64,000 bases of DNA from Acidovorax sp. Leaf191 (GTDB lineage Bacteria; Pseudomonadota; Gammaproteobacteria; Burkholderiales; Burkholderiaceae_C), in assembly GCF_001424425.1 (NCBI RefSeq), contig NZ_LMPT01000020.1, positions 53,482 to 117,481 of the forward strand, written 5' to 3'. Numbering within the stretch: position 1 is the first letter of the stretch; every line of letters starts with the position of its first letter. Under the pieces are notes generated by a model. That model did no database searches, had not been told where the DNA came from, and saw only the letters and a program-made list of their open reading frames with translations. This document shows positions 10,243-18,594 of the stretch, one piece after another. The position numbers and the translations under genes were made by a program.

Positions 10243-10310
10243 TTGTGTACTGTTATCGCGGCCAATACAGATTGCGAACTGCGTTGCTTAACTGTATTGG
10301 TTGTGTACTG
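10243..10310. promoter_or_regulatory. Probable MocR-type operator between divergent genes
   Basis: TTGTGTACTG occurs twice as a perfect direct repeat (10243-10252 and 10301-10310). Between them lie inverted arms CCAATACAG (10262-10270) and CTGTATTGG (10292-10300). This mix of direct and inverted half-sites in a divergent intergenic region is typical of MocR/PdxR binding sites. Assignment to the adjacent regulator is inferred. Confidence 0.7.
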
Positions 10311-10380
10311 ACGCACAAGATTACATTGAAGCCTGATCGTTGACAAGTTTCCCCACCCGGAACACCGCCCCTCCCGCACC

Positions 10381-10995
10381 ATGAGCGCCCCCGAACTGAC
10401 TGCCCTGCTGCTGTTCTGCACCGCGATGAGCTTCTCGCCGGGGCCCAACACCACGCTGTCCACGGCCCTCGCGGCCAACCTGGGCCTGCGGCGCGCGCTG
10501 CGCTTTTGCTTTGCGGTGCCCACGGGATGGACGCTGCTCATGCTCGCCAGCGGCCTGGGGCTGGGCGCACTGATCACCGGCGTGCCCGCCCTGCGCTGGG
10601 GCGTCACGCTGCTGGGCGTGGCCTACATGCTGTGGCTCGCCTACAAGCTCAGCCGTGCCGGCCAACTGGCCGAAGTGGACAGTGCCCGCCTGAACGTGAC
10701 CTTCTGGCAGGGCGTGGGCTTGCAGTTCGTGAACATCAAGGCCTGGATGCTGGCGCTCACGCTCAGCGCGGGCTGGGTGGTCAACGCGGCCGGGCAGCCG
10801 GCCGCCAACCCGGGCGAGCGCCTGGCGATCATCTGCGTGGTGATGATGCTGTTCGCCTTCGCCAGCAATTTCGTGTACGCCCTGGTCGGCTCGCTGCTGC
10901 GCCAGTGGCTGGCCCAGGGCACCCGCCTGCTCTGGTTCAACCGCGCCCTGGCCCTGGTGCTGGTGATCACCGCCGTGTGGATGCTCACCCTATGA
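10381..10995 (+). CDS. LysE/RhtB family amino-acid exporter
   Basis: The 204-residue inner-membrane protein has about six hydrophobic segments and the family's N-terminal signature FSPGPNTTL near residues 19-27. LysE/RhtB proteins export amino acids or related metabolites by proton-motive force. It is the first gene of the cluster facing the MocR regulator and overlaps the next gene by ATGA, so translation is probably coupled. The substrate cannot be deduced. Confidence 0.9.
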   Translation: MSAPELTALLLFCTAMSFSPGPNTTLSTALAANLGLRRALRFCFAVPTGWTLLMLASGLGLGALITGVPALRWGVTLLGVAYMLWLAYKLSRAGQLAEVDSARLNVTFWQGVGLQFVNIKAWMLALTLSAGWVVNAAGQPAANPGERLAIICVVMMLFAFASNFVYALVGSLLRQWLAQGTRLLWFNRALALVLVITAVWMLTL

Positions 10996-11906
10996 ACCAC
11001 GCCCAGGAACGCGAAGCATTGGTCTGGGGCCTGGTGGGCGTGACTTTGTTCGCGGCCACGCTGCCGATGACGCGCCTGGCCGTGGGCCCGGTGGACGCAC
11101 CGCAGCTGTCGCCATGGTTCGTCACCTTCGGCCGTGCTGCGGTGGCCGGGCTGCTGTCCGTGGCGTATCTCGCGTGGCAACGCGGCCGGGGGCAACTGAA
11201 CGTGCCGCGCCGCGCGGAATGGCCCCTGCTGGGCGTGACCGCGTTCGGCGTGATCGTCGGGTTCCCGCTGTTCCTGGCGCTGGCGCTGCGCCACGTGCCC
11301 AGCACGCACGGCGCGGTGGTCACGGCGCTGCTGCCCTTGTCCACGGCGGTGCTGGGCGCGCTGTGGTACCGCCAGCGGCCCTCGGCGGGCTTCTGGGTGT
11401 GCGCGGTGGTGGGCAGCGGCCTGGTGCTGGGCTTCATGGCCTGGCGTGCGGGCGGCTTCTACCTGGGCGCGGCCAACATCTACCTCATCATCGCGATGAC
11501 CACGGGCGCCTTCGGCTACATCGGCGGTGCGCGCCTCACGCCCAGCCTGGGCGCCGAGCAGGCGATCTGCTGGGTGCTGGCCTTGAGCCTGCCGCTCACA
11601 CTGCCGGTGGCCTGTTGGTTCGCACCCGCCGTGCCTGGCGCGGTCAGCACAATGGCCTGGACGGGCTTTGCCTACGTGGCGCTGTTCTCGATGTGGATCG
11701 GCTTCTTTGCCTGGTACCGCGCGCTGGCGCTGGGCGCCGTGCGGGTCAGCCAGATCCAGCTGGTGCAGCCCTTTTTGAGCCTGCTGTTCGCCGTGCCGCT
11801 GCTGGGCGAGCGGCTGGACCTGATGACCGCCTGCTTCGCACTGGCCGTGATCGCCACCGTTTTTGTGGGCAAGAAGATGCCCGTCCACCAGGGAGCCGCC
11901 GCATGA
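10992..11906 (+). CDS. EamA/DMT-superfamily transporter
   Basis: The 304-residue protein has about ten hydrophobic segments arranged as two EamA repeats, ending in the typical SQIQLVQPFLSLLFAVPLLGE motif region. Proteins of this superfamily usually export metabolites across the inner membrane. The ATG at 10992 overlaps the stop of the upstream LysE gene. A tiny frame of about 16 codons overlaps its stop at 11903, but I do not call it a gene. Confidence 0.88.
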   Translation: MNHAQEREALVWGLVGVTLFAATLPMTRLAVGPVDAPQLSPWFVTFGRAAVAGLLSVAYLAWQRGRGQLNVPRRAEWPLLGVTAFGVIVGFPLFLALALRHVPSTHGAVVTALLPLSTAVLGALWYRQRPSAGFWVCAVVGSGLVLGFMAWRAGGFYLGAANIYLIIAMTTGAFGYIGGARLTPSLGAEQAICWVLALSLPLTLPVACWFAPAVPGAVSTMAWTGFAYVALFSMWIGFFAWYRALALGAVRVSQIQLVQPFLSLLFAVPLLGERLDLMTACFALAVIATVFVGKKMPVHQGAAA

Positions 11907-11966
11907 CCGCCAGCACCCCCTGTGCGCCGCGATCCAGGCCGCGGCGCGTTTGAAGGAGCCCAGAAG

Positions 11967-12296
11967 ATGCAGATGCACAACATCCCGTTCGCCACCACCG
12001 ACTGGTCGGCCCTGCCCCGCGAGGAAAAGAGCGCGCAGGCCGGCCAGGCGTTCTGGCGCACCCAGCAGCTCGGCGACCTGCGCGTGCGCATGGTCGAATA
12101 CACGCCGGGCTATGTGTCGGACCACTGGTGCGTGAAGGGCCACGTGCTGCTGTGCCTGAGCGGAGAATTGCACACCGAGCTGGAAGACGGCCGCACCTTC
12201 ACGCTGACCCCCGGCATGAGCTACCAGGTGGCGGACAATGCGGAACCACACCGTTCCACCGCGCCGAACGGGGCCACGCTGTTCATCGTGGACTGA
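11967..12296 (+). CDS. DHCW-motif cupin-fold protein
   Basis: The 109-residue single-domain cupin carries SDHWCVKGHVLLCLSGEL and ends with a typical second cupin motif (PGMSYQVADNAEPHRS). Its role is unknown. AAGGAG lies 8 nt before ATG 11967, favouring this start over an in-frame codon at 11922. It sits inside the MocR-facing cluster, 60 nt after the EamA gene, so a role in handling the same metabolite is plausible but not shown. Confidence 0.78.
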   Translation: MQMHNIPFATTDWSALPREEKSAQAGQAFWRTQQLGDLRVRMVEYTPGYVSDHWCVKGHVLLCLSGELHTELEDGRTFTLTPGMSYQVADNAEPHRSTAPNGATLFIVD

Positions 12297-12362
12297 CTGA
12301 TTTTTTGAAGACGACCTAGCAACCTGGGCGGCCGCTGCGAGGCTGCCCAAAGGAGAACAACA

Positions 12363-13583
12363 GTGAAACTGAACGACCTTCCCACCACCGGCACCTGGAC
12401 CCTGGCGCGCCGCGCCGAGCGCATGAACCCTTCGGTCATCCGCGAGATCCTCAAGGTCACCGAGAAGCCCGGCATCATCAGCCTGGCGGGCGGCCTGCCC
12501 TCGCCCAAGACCTTCCCGGTCTCGGCCTTTGCCGAAGCCTCGGCCGCCGTGCTGGCCAACGACGGCCCCGCCGCGCTGCAGTACGCCGCCAGCGAAGGTT
12601 ATGCCCCGCTGCGCCAGGCCATCGCCGACTTCCTGCCCTGGGACGTGGATGCCGACCAGGTGCTGATCACCACCGGCTCGCAGCAGGCGCTGGATTTGAT
12701 CGCCAAGGTGCTCATCGACGAAGGCAGCCGCGTGCTGGTCGAAACACCCACCTACCTGGGCGCCCTGCAGGCCTTCACGCCCATGGAGCCCACCGTGGTG
12801 TCCGTGGCCAGCGACGATGAAGGCGTGCTGGTCGACGACCTCAAGGCCAAGGTGGGCGCCGGTGCCGACAAGGCCCGCTTCCTGTATGTGCTGCCCAACT
12901 TCCAGAACCCCACCGGCCGCACCATGAGCGATGCGCGCCGCGCCGAACTGGTGAAGGCCGCGGCCGAGCTGAACCTGCCCCTGGTCGAAGACAACCCCTA
13001 CGGCGACCTGTGGTTCGACAACCCGCCGCCCGCACCGCTCACGGCCCGCAACCCCGATGGCTGCATCTACATGGGCTCGTTCTCCAAGGTGCTGGCCCCC
13101 GGCCTGCGCCTGGGCTTCGTCGTGGCCCCCAAGGCGGTGTACCCCAAGCTGCTGCAGGCCAAGCAGGCAGCCGACCTGCACACCCCCGGCTACAACCAGC
13201 GCCTGGTGGCCGAGGTGATGAAGGGCAACTTCCTGGACCGCCACGTGCCCACCATCCGCGCGCTGTACAAGCAGCAGTGCGAAGCCATGCTGGCTGCGCT
13301 GACGAAGGAGATGCAGGGCCTGGACGTGCACTGGAACCGCCCGGACGGCGGCATGTTCCTGTGGGTGCGCCTGCCCGACGGCATGAGCGCGGTGGAGTTG
13401 CTGCCCAAGGCCGTGGAGCGCAACGTGGCCTTCGTGCCCGGCGCTGCCTTCTATGCCGACAACGCCGACCAGCGCACGCTGCGCCTGTCGTTCGTGACCT
13501 CCAGCGTGGAGCAGATCGCCACCGGCATCGCGGCGCTGGCAGGTGCGATCAAAGACCAGCTGGCGGCGCAGGCCAAGGGCTGA
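12363..13583 (+). CDS. PLP-dependent aminotransferase (2-aminoadipate aminotransferase-like, class I/II)
   Basis: The 406-residue enzyme begins directly with the aminotransferase fold (MNPSVIREILKVTEKPGIIS, LAGGLPSP) and lacks the GntR domain of the MocR protein nearby. The PLP lysine is in GSFSKVLAPGLRLGF and NPTGRTM carries the substrate-side Asn. Relatives act on 2-aminoadipate, aromatic or branched amino acids. The start is GTG 12363 with AAAGGAG 7 nt upstream. GST and PhzF genes follow almost without gap. Confidence 0.9.
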   Translation: MKLNDLPTTGTWTLARRAERMNPSVIREILKVTEKPGIISLAGGLPSPKTFPVSAFAEASAAVLANDGPAALQYAASEGYAPLRQAIADFLPWDVDADQVLITTGSQQALDLIAKVLIDEGSRVLVETPTYLGALQAFTPMEPTVVSVASDDEGVLVDDLKAKVGAGADKARFLYVLPNFQNPTGRTMSDARRAELVKAAAELNLPLVEDNPYGDLWFDNPPPAPLTARNPDGCIYMGSFSKVLAPGLRLGFVVAPKAVYPKLLQAKQAADLHTPGYNQRLVAEVMKGNFLDRHVPTIRALYKQQCEAMLAALTKEMQGLDVHWNRPDGGMFLWVRLPDGMSAVELLPKAVERNVAFVPGAAFYADNADQRTLRLSFVTSSVEQIATGIAALAGAIKDQLAAQAKG

Positions 13584-13586
13584 CAC

Positions 13587-14216
13587 ATGCTGCGGCTCTG
13601 GGGACGCATGTCGTCCATCAACGTGCGCAAGGTGGTGTGGGCCGTGCAGGAGCTGGGCCTGCCGTCGGTGCAGCGCACCGATGCGGGCGGACAGTTCGGC
13701 ATCGTGCGCGAGCCCCGCTATCTGGCCTTGAACCCGAACGGCCTGGTGCCGCTGGTCGAGGACGAGGACACGGGCGCGGTGCTGTGGGAGTCCAACACCA
13801 TCGTGCGCTACCTGTGCGCCCGGCATTCGCTGGGCAACCTGTACCCCGAAGACCTGCCCGCGCGCTTCGTGGCCGAGCAGTGGATGGACTGGCAGCAGAC
13901 CACGCTGAACCCCGCCGGGCGCGATGCCTTCCTGCAGTGGGTGCGCACACCCGCCGCTCAGCGCAATGACGCGCTCATTGCCGCATCGGTGGCCGTGACC
14001 GAGCCGCTCATGGCGATGCTGGACGCCCACCTGGCGCGCCAGCCCTTCATGGCCGGCGAGCGCTTCACCATGGCCGACATCCCCGTGGGCTGCGAGATCC
14101 ACCGCTGGTGGGGCCTGCCGCAGGAGCGTCCTGCGCGGCCGCACCTGGAGCGATGGTACCAGGCTGTGAGCAGCCGCACCGGCGCACTCGGCGTTCTCGA
14201 CCAACCCCTGTCCTGA
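13587..14216 (+). CDS. Glutathione S-transferase family protein
   Basis: The 209-residue protein has a thioredoxin-fold N-domain (about 1-80: LWGRMSSINVRKVVWAVQEL, then NPNGLVPLVEDE and ESNTIVRYL) and a helical C-domain. The SSINV segment supplies the usual Ser that activates glutathione. It starts 3 nt after the aminotransferase stop and lies 11 nt before the first PhzF gene, so co-transcription is likely. The substrate is unknown. Confidence 0.9.
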   Translation: MLRLWGRMSSINVRKVVWAVQELGLPSVQRTDAGGQFGIVREPRYLALNPNGLVPLVEDEDTGAVLWESNTIVRYLCARHSLGNLYPEDLPARFVAEQWMDWQQTTLNPAGRDAFLQWVRTPAAQRNDALIAASVAVTEPLMAMLDAHLARQPFMAGERFTMADIPVGCEIHRWWGLPQERPARPHLERWYQAVSSRTGALGVLDQPLS

Positions 14217-14227
14217 GCGCACACCCC

Positions 14228-15091
14228 ATGCACCAGCGCCCCTTCAAGCAGATCGACGTGTTCAGCGACCAGCCCGGCTATGGCAACCCCGTCGCGGTGG
14301 TGCTGGATGCGCTGGACCTGAGCGACAGCGACATGCGCCGCTTCGCCGCCTGGACCAACCTGTCGGAGACGACCTTCCTGCTGCCCCCCACCGAGGCGGG
14401 GCGTGCGGCGGGCGCGGACTACCGGGTGCGCATCTTCAGCCCCAATGGCGAACTGCCGTTTGCCGGCCACCCTACGCTGGGCACCTGCCACGCCTGGCTG
14501 CAGGCTGGCCACGCACCGCGCGTGGCAGGCATGGTGATGCAGGAATCGGCGCTGGGCCTGGTGCGCGTGGAGCACAGCGGCAGCACGCTGGCCTTTGCCG
14601 CGCCGCCCTTGACGCGCAGCGCGCCCAGCCCGGCACTGGTGCCGCTGGTTGCCAGCGCCCTGGGCGTGCGCCCGCAGCAGATCCGCGGCGCGCAGATGCT
14701 GGACAACGGCCCGGTGTGGCTGGGCCTGCTGCTCGACAGCGCCCAGACGGTGCTCGGCCTCACACCCGACCATGCGCGCCTCAAGGACCTGGGCCAGGAC
14801 GTGGGCGTGATCCACGTCGGCCCGCAGGCCAGCGACACGCGCCAGCCCGGCGCCGTGGTGCGCGCCTTTGCCGCGCCCATGGGCAACCCGGAGGACCCGG
14901 TCACCGGCACGCTGAACGCCAGCCTGGCGGAGTGGCTGATCGCGGACGGCCTGGCACCGCGAAGCTACCTCGTGGCCCAGGGCGAATGCCTGGGGCGCGC
15001 CGGGCGCGTGAACATTCGACAGGACGATGCCGGGCAGATCTGGGTCGGCGGCCAGGCCGTCACCTGCATCGAAGGGACCGTGCTGCTGTGA
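14228..15091 (+). CDS. PhzF-family isomerase/epimerase-like enzyme, copy 1
   Basis: The 287-residue protein has the two-lobed diaminopimelate-epimerase-like fold of PhzF enzymes. Glu47 in NLSETTFLLPP matches the general acid/base of the family, GHPTLGTCHAWL and NPEDPVTGTLNASLAEWL are the other signatures, and no cysteine pair is used. PhzF itself isomerises an aromatic amino-acid precursor; most family members have no known substrate. ATG 14228 is chosen because the conserved MHQRPFKQIDVF begins there, as in the paralogue downstream. Confidence 0.92.
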   Translation: MHQRPFKQIDVFSDQPGYGNPVAVVLDALDLSDSDMRRFAAWTNLSETTFLLPPTEAGRAAGADYRVRIFSPNGELPFAGHPTLGTCHAWLQAGHAPRVAGMVMQESALGLVRVEHSGSTLAFAAPPLTRSAPSPALVPLVASALGVRPQQIRGAQMLDNGPVWLGLLLDSAQTVLGLTPDHARLKDLGQDVGVIHVGPQASDTRQPGAVVRAFAAPMGNPEDPVTGTLNASLAEWLIADGLAPRSYLVAQGECLGRAGRVNIRQDDAGQIWVGGQAVTCIEGTVLL

Positions 15092-15261
15092 ATTCACTGT
15101 CCATCGCCCCGCTCCCCAGCGGTTGATCCACCCGGCCCCAAGGGCCGACCGAACCCACAGCAGCAACGCCGCGAGAGTGCCGGTCGCGCCCCCGGCGTTT
15201 CCGTCCTCTGCCCCCTCTTCCATTTTTTTCATCACCCATCGACACCAGGACTTTGAGCACC

Positions 15262-16137
15262 ATGCACCAGCGCCCTTTCAAGCAAGTCGACGTCTTCACC
15301 GACCAGCCCTACCGCGGCAACCCCCTGGCCGTGGTGCTCGATGGCACCGGCCTGACCACCGAGGCCATGCAGGAGTTCACCAACTGGACCAACCTGTCGG
15401 AAGCCACCTTTTTGCTGCCGCCCACGCCCGAAGGCCGGGCGGCCGGTGCCGACTACCGCGTGCGCATCTTCTGCCCGGGGCGCGAGCTGCCGTTTGCCGG
15501 CCACCCCACGCTGGGCAGTTGCCACGCCTGGCTGCAGGCCGGCGGCCAGCCGCAGGTGGCGGGCACCGTGGTGCAGGAATGCGGCGTGGGCCTGGTCACG
15601 CTGCGGCAGGACGGCGAGCGCCTGGCGTTCGCAGCGCCTGCGCTCATCAAGAGCGGCCCGCTGGCGGAAGACGACGTGGCCCTGATCGCCCGCGGCCTGG
15701 GCGTGGCGCGCAGCGACATCCTGCACCACGCCTGGTGCGACAACGGCCCCAACTGGCGCGGCGTGATGCTGCGCAGCAGCGAGCAGGTGCTGGCGCTCAA
15801 GCCGGATGCGAGCATCCTGGGCAAGCTCGATGTGGGCGTGGTCGGCCCGCGCGGCAAGGTGGGTGTGATCGGCAGCACGGACGCCGAGGGCATCGCCTTC
15901 GAAGTGCGCGCGTTCTTCCCCGGCAACAACGGTCTGGCCGAAGACCCGGTGACCGGCAGCCTCAACGCCGCGCTGGCCCAGTGGCTCATCGGCGCGGGCC
16001 TGGCCCCCGCGCAGTACGTGGCCAGCCAGGGCACGTGCCTGGCCCGCGCGGGGCGCGTGTTCGTGCAGCAGGACGGCGACACCATCTGGGTCGGCGGCAG
16101 CTCGGTCACCTGCGTGTCGGGCGAGGTGCTGCTGTGA
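15262..16137 (+). CDS. PhzF-family isomerase/epimerase-like enzyme, copy 2
   Basis: The 291-residue protein is clearly a tandem paralogue of the gene 170 nt upstream. It shares MHQRPFKQ at the start, NLSEATFLLPP with Glu47, GADYRVRIF and GHPTLGSCHAWLQAG, while the middle and C-terminal parts differ more. AGGA lies 11 nt before ATG 15262; a TTG at 15253 is too close to that site. It overlaps the next gene by GTGA. Divergence between copies suggests two related substrates rather than a recent dosage duplication. Confidence 0.92.
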   Translation: MHQRPFKQVDVFTDQPYRGNPLAVVLDGTGLTTEAMQEFTNWTNLSEATFLLPPTPEGRAAGADYRVRIFCPGRELPFAGHPTLGSCHAWLQAGGQPQVAGTVVQECGVGLVTLRQDGERLAFAAPALIKSGPLAEDDVALIARGLGVARSDILHHAWCDNGPNWRGVMLRSSEQVLALKPDASILGKLDVGVVGPRGKVGVIGSTDAEGIAFEVRAFFPGNNGLAEDPVTGSLNAALAQWLIGAGLAPAQYVASQGTCLARAGRVFVQQDGDTIWVGGSSVTCVSGEVLL

Positions 16138-16865
16138 GCGCCCCCGCAGGCACGGCACCGGGCACCACCCCGGCCGCGTGCGTGGACCACCTGGTCGTGC
16201 TGGCCGCGGACCTGGCGTCGGGCGTGGCCTGGTGCGAACGCACGCTGGGCATCACCCCCACGGCGGGTGGCGAGCACCCGCTGATGGGCACGCACAACCG
16301 CATCCTCAATGTCTCCAGCCCGGCGCACCCGCGCGCCTACCTGGAGGTGATTGCTATCAATCCAGGAGCTGCCAGCGCAAGACCCGAAAGCGCCAGGCGG
16401 TGGTTCGACATGGACGATGCCACGCTGCAGCAGCAGGTGGCCGAACACGGGCCGCAACTCATCCACTGGGTGGCCGCGGTGCCTGACGTCGAGGACCGGT
16501 GCGCCGCCCTGGCCGCGCAGGACCTGGACCGCGGCGAGATCATCGCCGCCAGCCGCCCCACCGCACAGGGCCTGCTGCAGTGGCAGATCACCGTGCGCGA
16601 AGACGGCCTGCGCCTGATGGACGGCTGCCTGCCCACGCTCATCCAGTGGGGCCCCGTGCACCCGTGCGACAGCCTGCCCGCCAGTGGCGTGCAGTTGCAA
16701 TCGCTGGCGCTGCAGCACCCGCAGGCGGCCACGCTGCAGGCGGCGTGCGAGGCGATCGGCGTGGCAGCGCAGGTAGCGATCGCCGCAGGTGGCGCCCCCC
16801 GCCTCACGGCGCAACTGGCCACGCCACGCGGACCGGTCGCCGTATCGTCATTCACACCGGAGTAA
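16134..16865 (+). CDS. VOC / glyoxalase-like domain protein
   Basis: The 243-residue protein starts with CVDHLVVLAADLASGVAWCE, the first strand-helix of a glyoxalase-like (PF13468-type) fold, and includes HPLMGTHNRILN and AYLEVIAINPG. It is probably a metal-binding or degenerate member; no reaction can be assigned. The start is GTG 16134 overlapping the PhzF stop, which implies coupled translation. A family B repeat copy (16350-16395) is read as coding sequence within it. Confidence 0.8.
   Translation: MSAPAGTAPGTTPAACVDHLVVLAADLASGVAWCERTLGITPTAGGEHPLMGTHNRILNVSSPAHPRAYLEVIAINPGAASARPESARRWFDMDDATLQQQVAEHGPQLIHWVAAVPDVEDRCAALAAQDLDRGEIIAASRPTAQGLLQWQITVREDGLRLMDGCLPTLIQWGPVHPCDSLPASGVQLQSLALQHPQAATLQAACEAIGVAAQVAIAAGGAPRLTAQLATPRGPVAVSSFTPE
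16350..16395 (+). repeat. Family B repeat copy inside a coding sequence (VOC gene)
   Basis: AGCTGCCAGCGC at 16367-16378, then ten bases, then AGCGCC matches the copy in the DsbD gene (AGCTGCCAGCGC, ten bases, AGCGCC) with identical spacing. The flanking TTGCTATCAA also resembles the family. It is translated in frame as part of IAINPGAASARPESARRW. Confidence 0.55.
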
Positions 16866-16870
16866 CCACG

Positions 16871-17512
16871 ATGCTCTTTTCTGCACAGGAACTGCTGATC
16901 TTTGCACTGGCCGCGCTGGTGCTGGTGCTCACGCCCGGGCCCAACATGGTCTATTGCGTCTCGCGCAGCCTCACGCAGGGGCCGCGTGCAGGGCTGGTCT
17001 CGCTGGGCGGTGTGGTGCTGGGTTTTCTGGTGCACCTGCTGGCGGCAGCACTGGGCCTGACCGCACTGCTGGCCGCCGTGCCGCTGGCCTTCGACGCCAT
17101 CCGCTACGCCGGCGCCGCCTACCTGCTGTGGATGGCCTGGCAGGCCGTCAAGCCCGGCGGCGCCGCGCCCTTCGAGGCCCGCAGCCTGCCGCACGACGGC
17201 CCCCGCACGCTGTTCCTCATGGGCTTCATGACCAACCTCTTGAACCCCAAGGTCGCCATGTTCTACCTGTCGTTCTTCCCGCAGTTTTTGCACCCCGAGC
17301 GCGGGCAGCTGCTGCTGCAGAGCCTGACGCTCGGCAGCGTGCAGATCGCCACCAGCGCGGTCGTCAACGCACTGCTCATCCTGTGCGCCGCGCGCGTGGC
17401 CGTGTTCCTCAATCGCAACGCCGCGTGGATGCGGGCACAGCGCTACTTCATGGGCACGGTGCTCGGCCTGCTCGCACTCCGACTCCTCACCGAAAAGAAA
17501 GCCGCCGCATGA
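16871..17512 (+). CDS. LysE/RhtB family exporter, second copy in cluster
   Basis: The 213-residue inner-membrane protein has about six hydrophobic segments, the TPGPNMVYCVSRSL signature near residues 20-33 and the family's NLLNPKVAMFYLSFFPQF motif. It is only distantly similar to the LysE gene at 10381, so it probably has a different substrate. It starts 5 nt after the VOC stop and overlaps the dehydratase gene by ATGA. Confidence 0.92.
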   Translation: MLFSAQELLIFALAALVLVLTPGPNMVYCVSRSLTQGPRAGLVSLGGVVLGFLVHLLAAALGLTALLAAVPLAFDAIRYAGAAYLLWMAWQAVKPGGAAPFEARSLPHDGPRTLFLMGFMTNLLNPKVAMFYLSFFPQFLHPERGQLLLQSLTLGSVQIATSAVVNALLILCAARVAVFLNRNAAWMRAQRYFMGTVLGLLALRLLTEKKAAA

Positions 17513-18495
17513 ACGCCCGCCTCGACCCCGCCACCGCGCTGCTGCCCACCCTGGCCGACATCGAAGCCGCCGCACAGGTGGTGTACCGCGACTTCCCGCC
17601 CACGCCGCAGTACCGCTGGGGCCTGCTGAGCGAACGCCTGGGCACCGACTGCTGGCTCAAGCATGAGAACCACACACCCGTCGGCGCCTTCAAGATCCGC
17701 GGCGGCCTCACCTACTTCGACCAGCTCGCACAGCGTGGTGCCATGCCCCGCGAAGTGATCAGCGCCACGCGCGGCAACCACGGCCAGAGCATGGGCTGGG
17801 CCGCGCGCAGCCATGGCGTGGCCTGCACCATCGTCGTGCCACAGGGCAACTCGGTCGAGAAGAACGCCGCCATGCGCGCCCTGGGCGTCACGCTCATCGA
17901 GCACGGCGCGGATTTTCAGGAAGCGCGCGAATTCGCGATCCAGCTGGCCGCCGAGCGCGGCGCACACATGGTGCCCAGCTTCCACCCCGACCTGCTGCGC
18001 GGCGTGAGCACCTACTGGTGGGAATTCCTGCGCGCCGTGCCGCAGATGGACGTGGCCTACGTGCCCATCGGCCAGGGCTCGGGTGCCTGCTCGGCCATTG
18101 CCGCCAAGCTGGCGCTGGGCCACGGCGTGCGCGTGGTGGGCGTGGTCAGCAGCCACGCCACCACCTACGCCGACTCGCTGGCCGCCGGCCGCGTGGTCGA
18201 GGCGCCCGTGACCACGCACCTGGCCGACGGCATGGCCTGCCGCGTGGCCGACGCCGAGGCCTTGTCCATCATCGCGCCGCACATCGACCACATCGTGCAG
18301 GTGAGCGACGCCGAGGTGGCCGCAGCCATGCGCGCGATCTTTACGGACACGCACAACGTGGCCGAAGGGGCGGGTGCTGCGGCGCTGGCGGCGGCGCTGC
18401 AGGAGCGCGGTGCATTGACGGGGAAGGTCGTGGGGCTGGCGTTGACGGGGGGCAATGTGGATGCGCCCATGTTCGGGGAAGTTCTTCGCCATTAA
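17509..18495 (+). CDS. Threonine dehydratase-like PLP enzyme (fold type II)
   Basis: The 328-residue enzyme has the PLP lysine at Lys62 (NHTPVGAFKIRGG), the TRGNHGQS substrate loop and the GQGSGACSAI phosphate-binding loop. There is no C-terminal ACT domain, so it resembles the short catabolic threonine/hydroxyamino-acid dehydratases rather than biosynthetic IlvA. These enzymes deaminate Ser, Thr or 3-hydroxyaspartate to keto acids. It is the last gene of the MocR-facing cluster, and ATG 17509 overlaps the exporter stop. Confidence 0.9.
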   Translation: MNARLDPATALLPTLADIEAAAQVVYRDFPPTPQYRWGLLSERLGTDCWLKHENHTPVGAFKIRGGLTYFDQLAQRGAMPREVISATRGNHGQSMGWAARSHGVACTIVVPQGNSVEKNAAMRALGVTLIEHGADFQEAREFAIQLAAERGAHMVPSFHPDLLRGVSTYWWEFLRAVPQMDVAYVPIGQGSGACSAIAAKLALGHGVRVVGVVSSHATTYADSLAAGRVVEAPVTTHLADGMACRVADAEALSIIAPHIDHIVQVSDAEVAAAMRAIFTDTHNVAEGAGAAALAAALQERGALTGKVVGLALTGGNVDAPMFGEVLRH

Positions 18496-18594
18496 ACAGC
18501 GCTGAATGCCTGCAATTTGGGGGCTCATTTCAGTCGGTCGGTGCTGCAATTCCTGGACGCAGCACCGCGACCTTCCACTGAGCACTTTCCATCC

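Noticed and set aside
11903-11953. 16-codon frame overlapping the EamA stop
   Set aside because: No independent ribosome site or similarity; probably chance.
10641-14222. Minus-strand open frame of almost 1200 codons
   Set aside because: It is the antisense shadow of several well-supported plus-strand genes; high GC keeps alternative frames open, and the composition (His/Arg/Gly/Ala-rich) matches no family.
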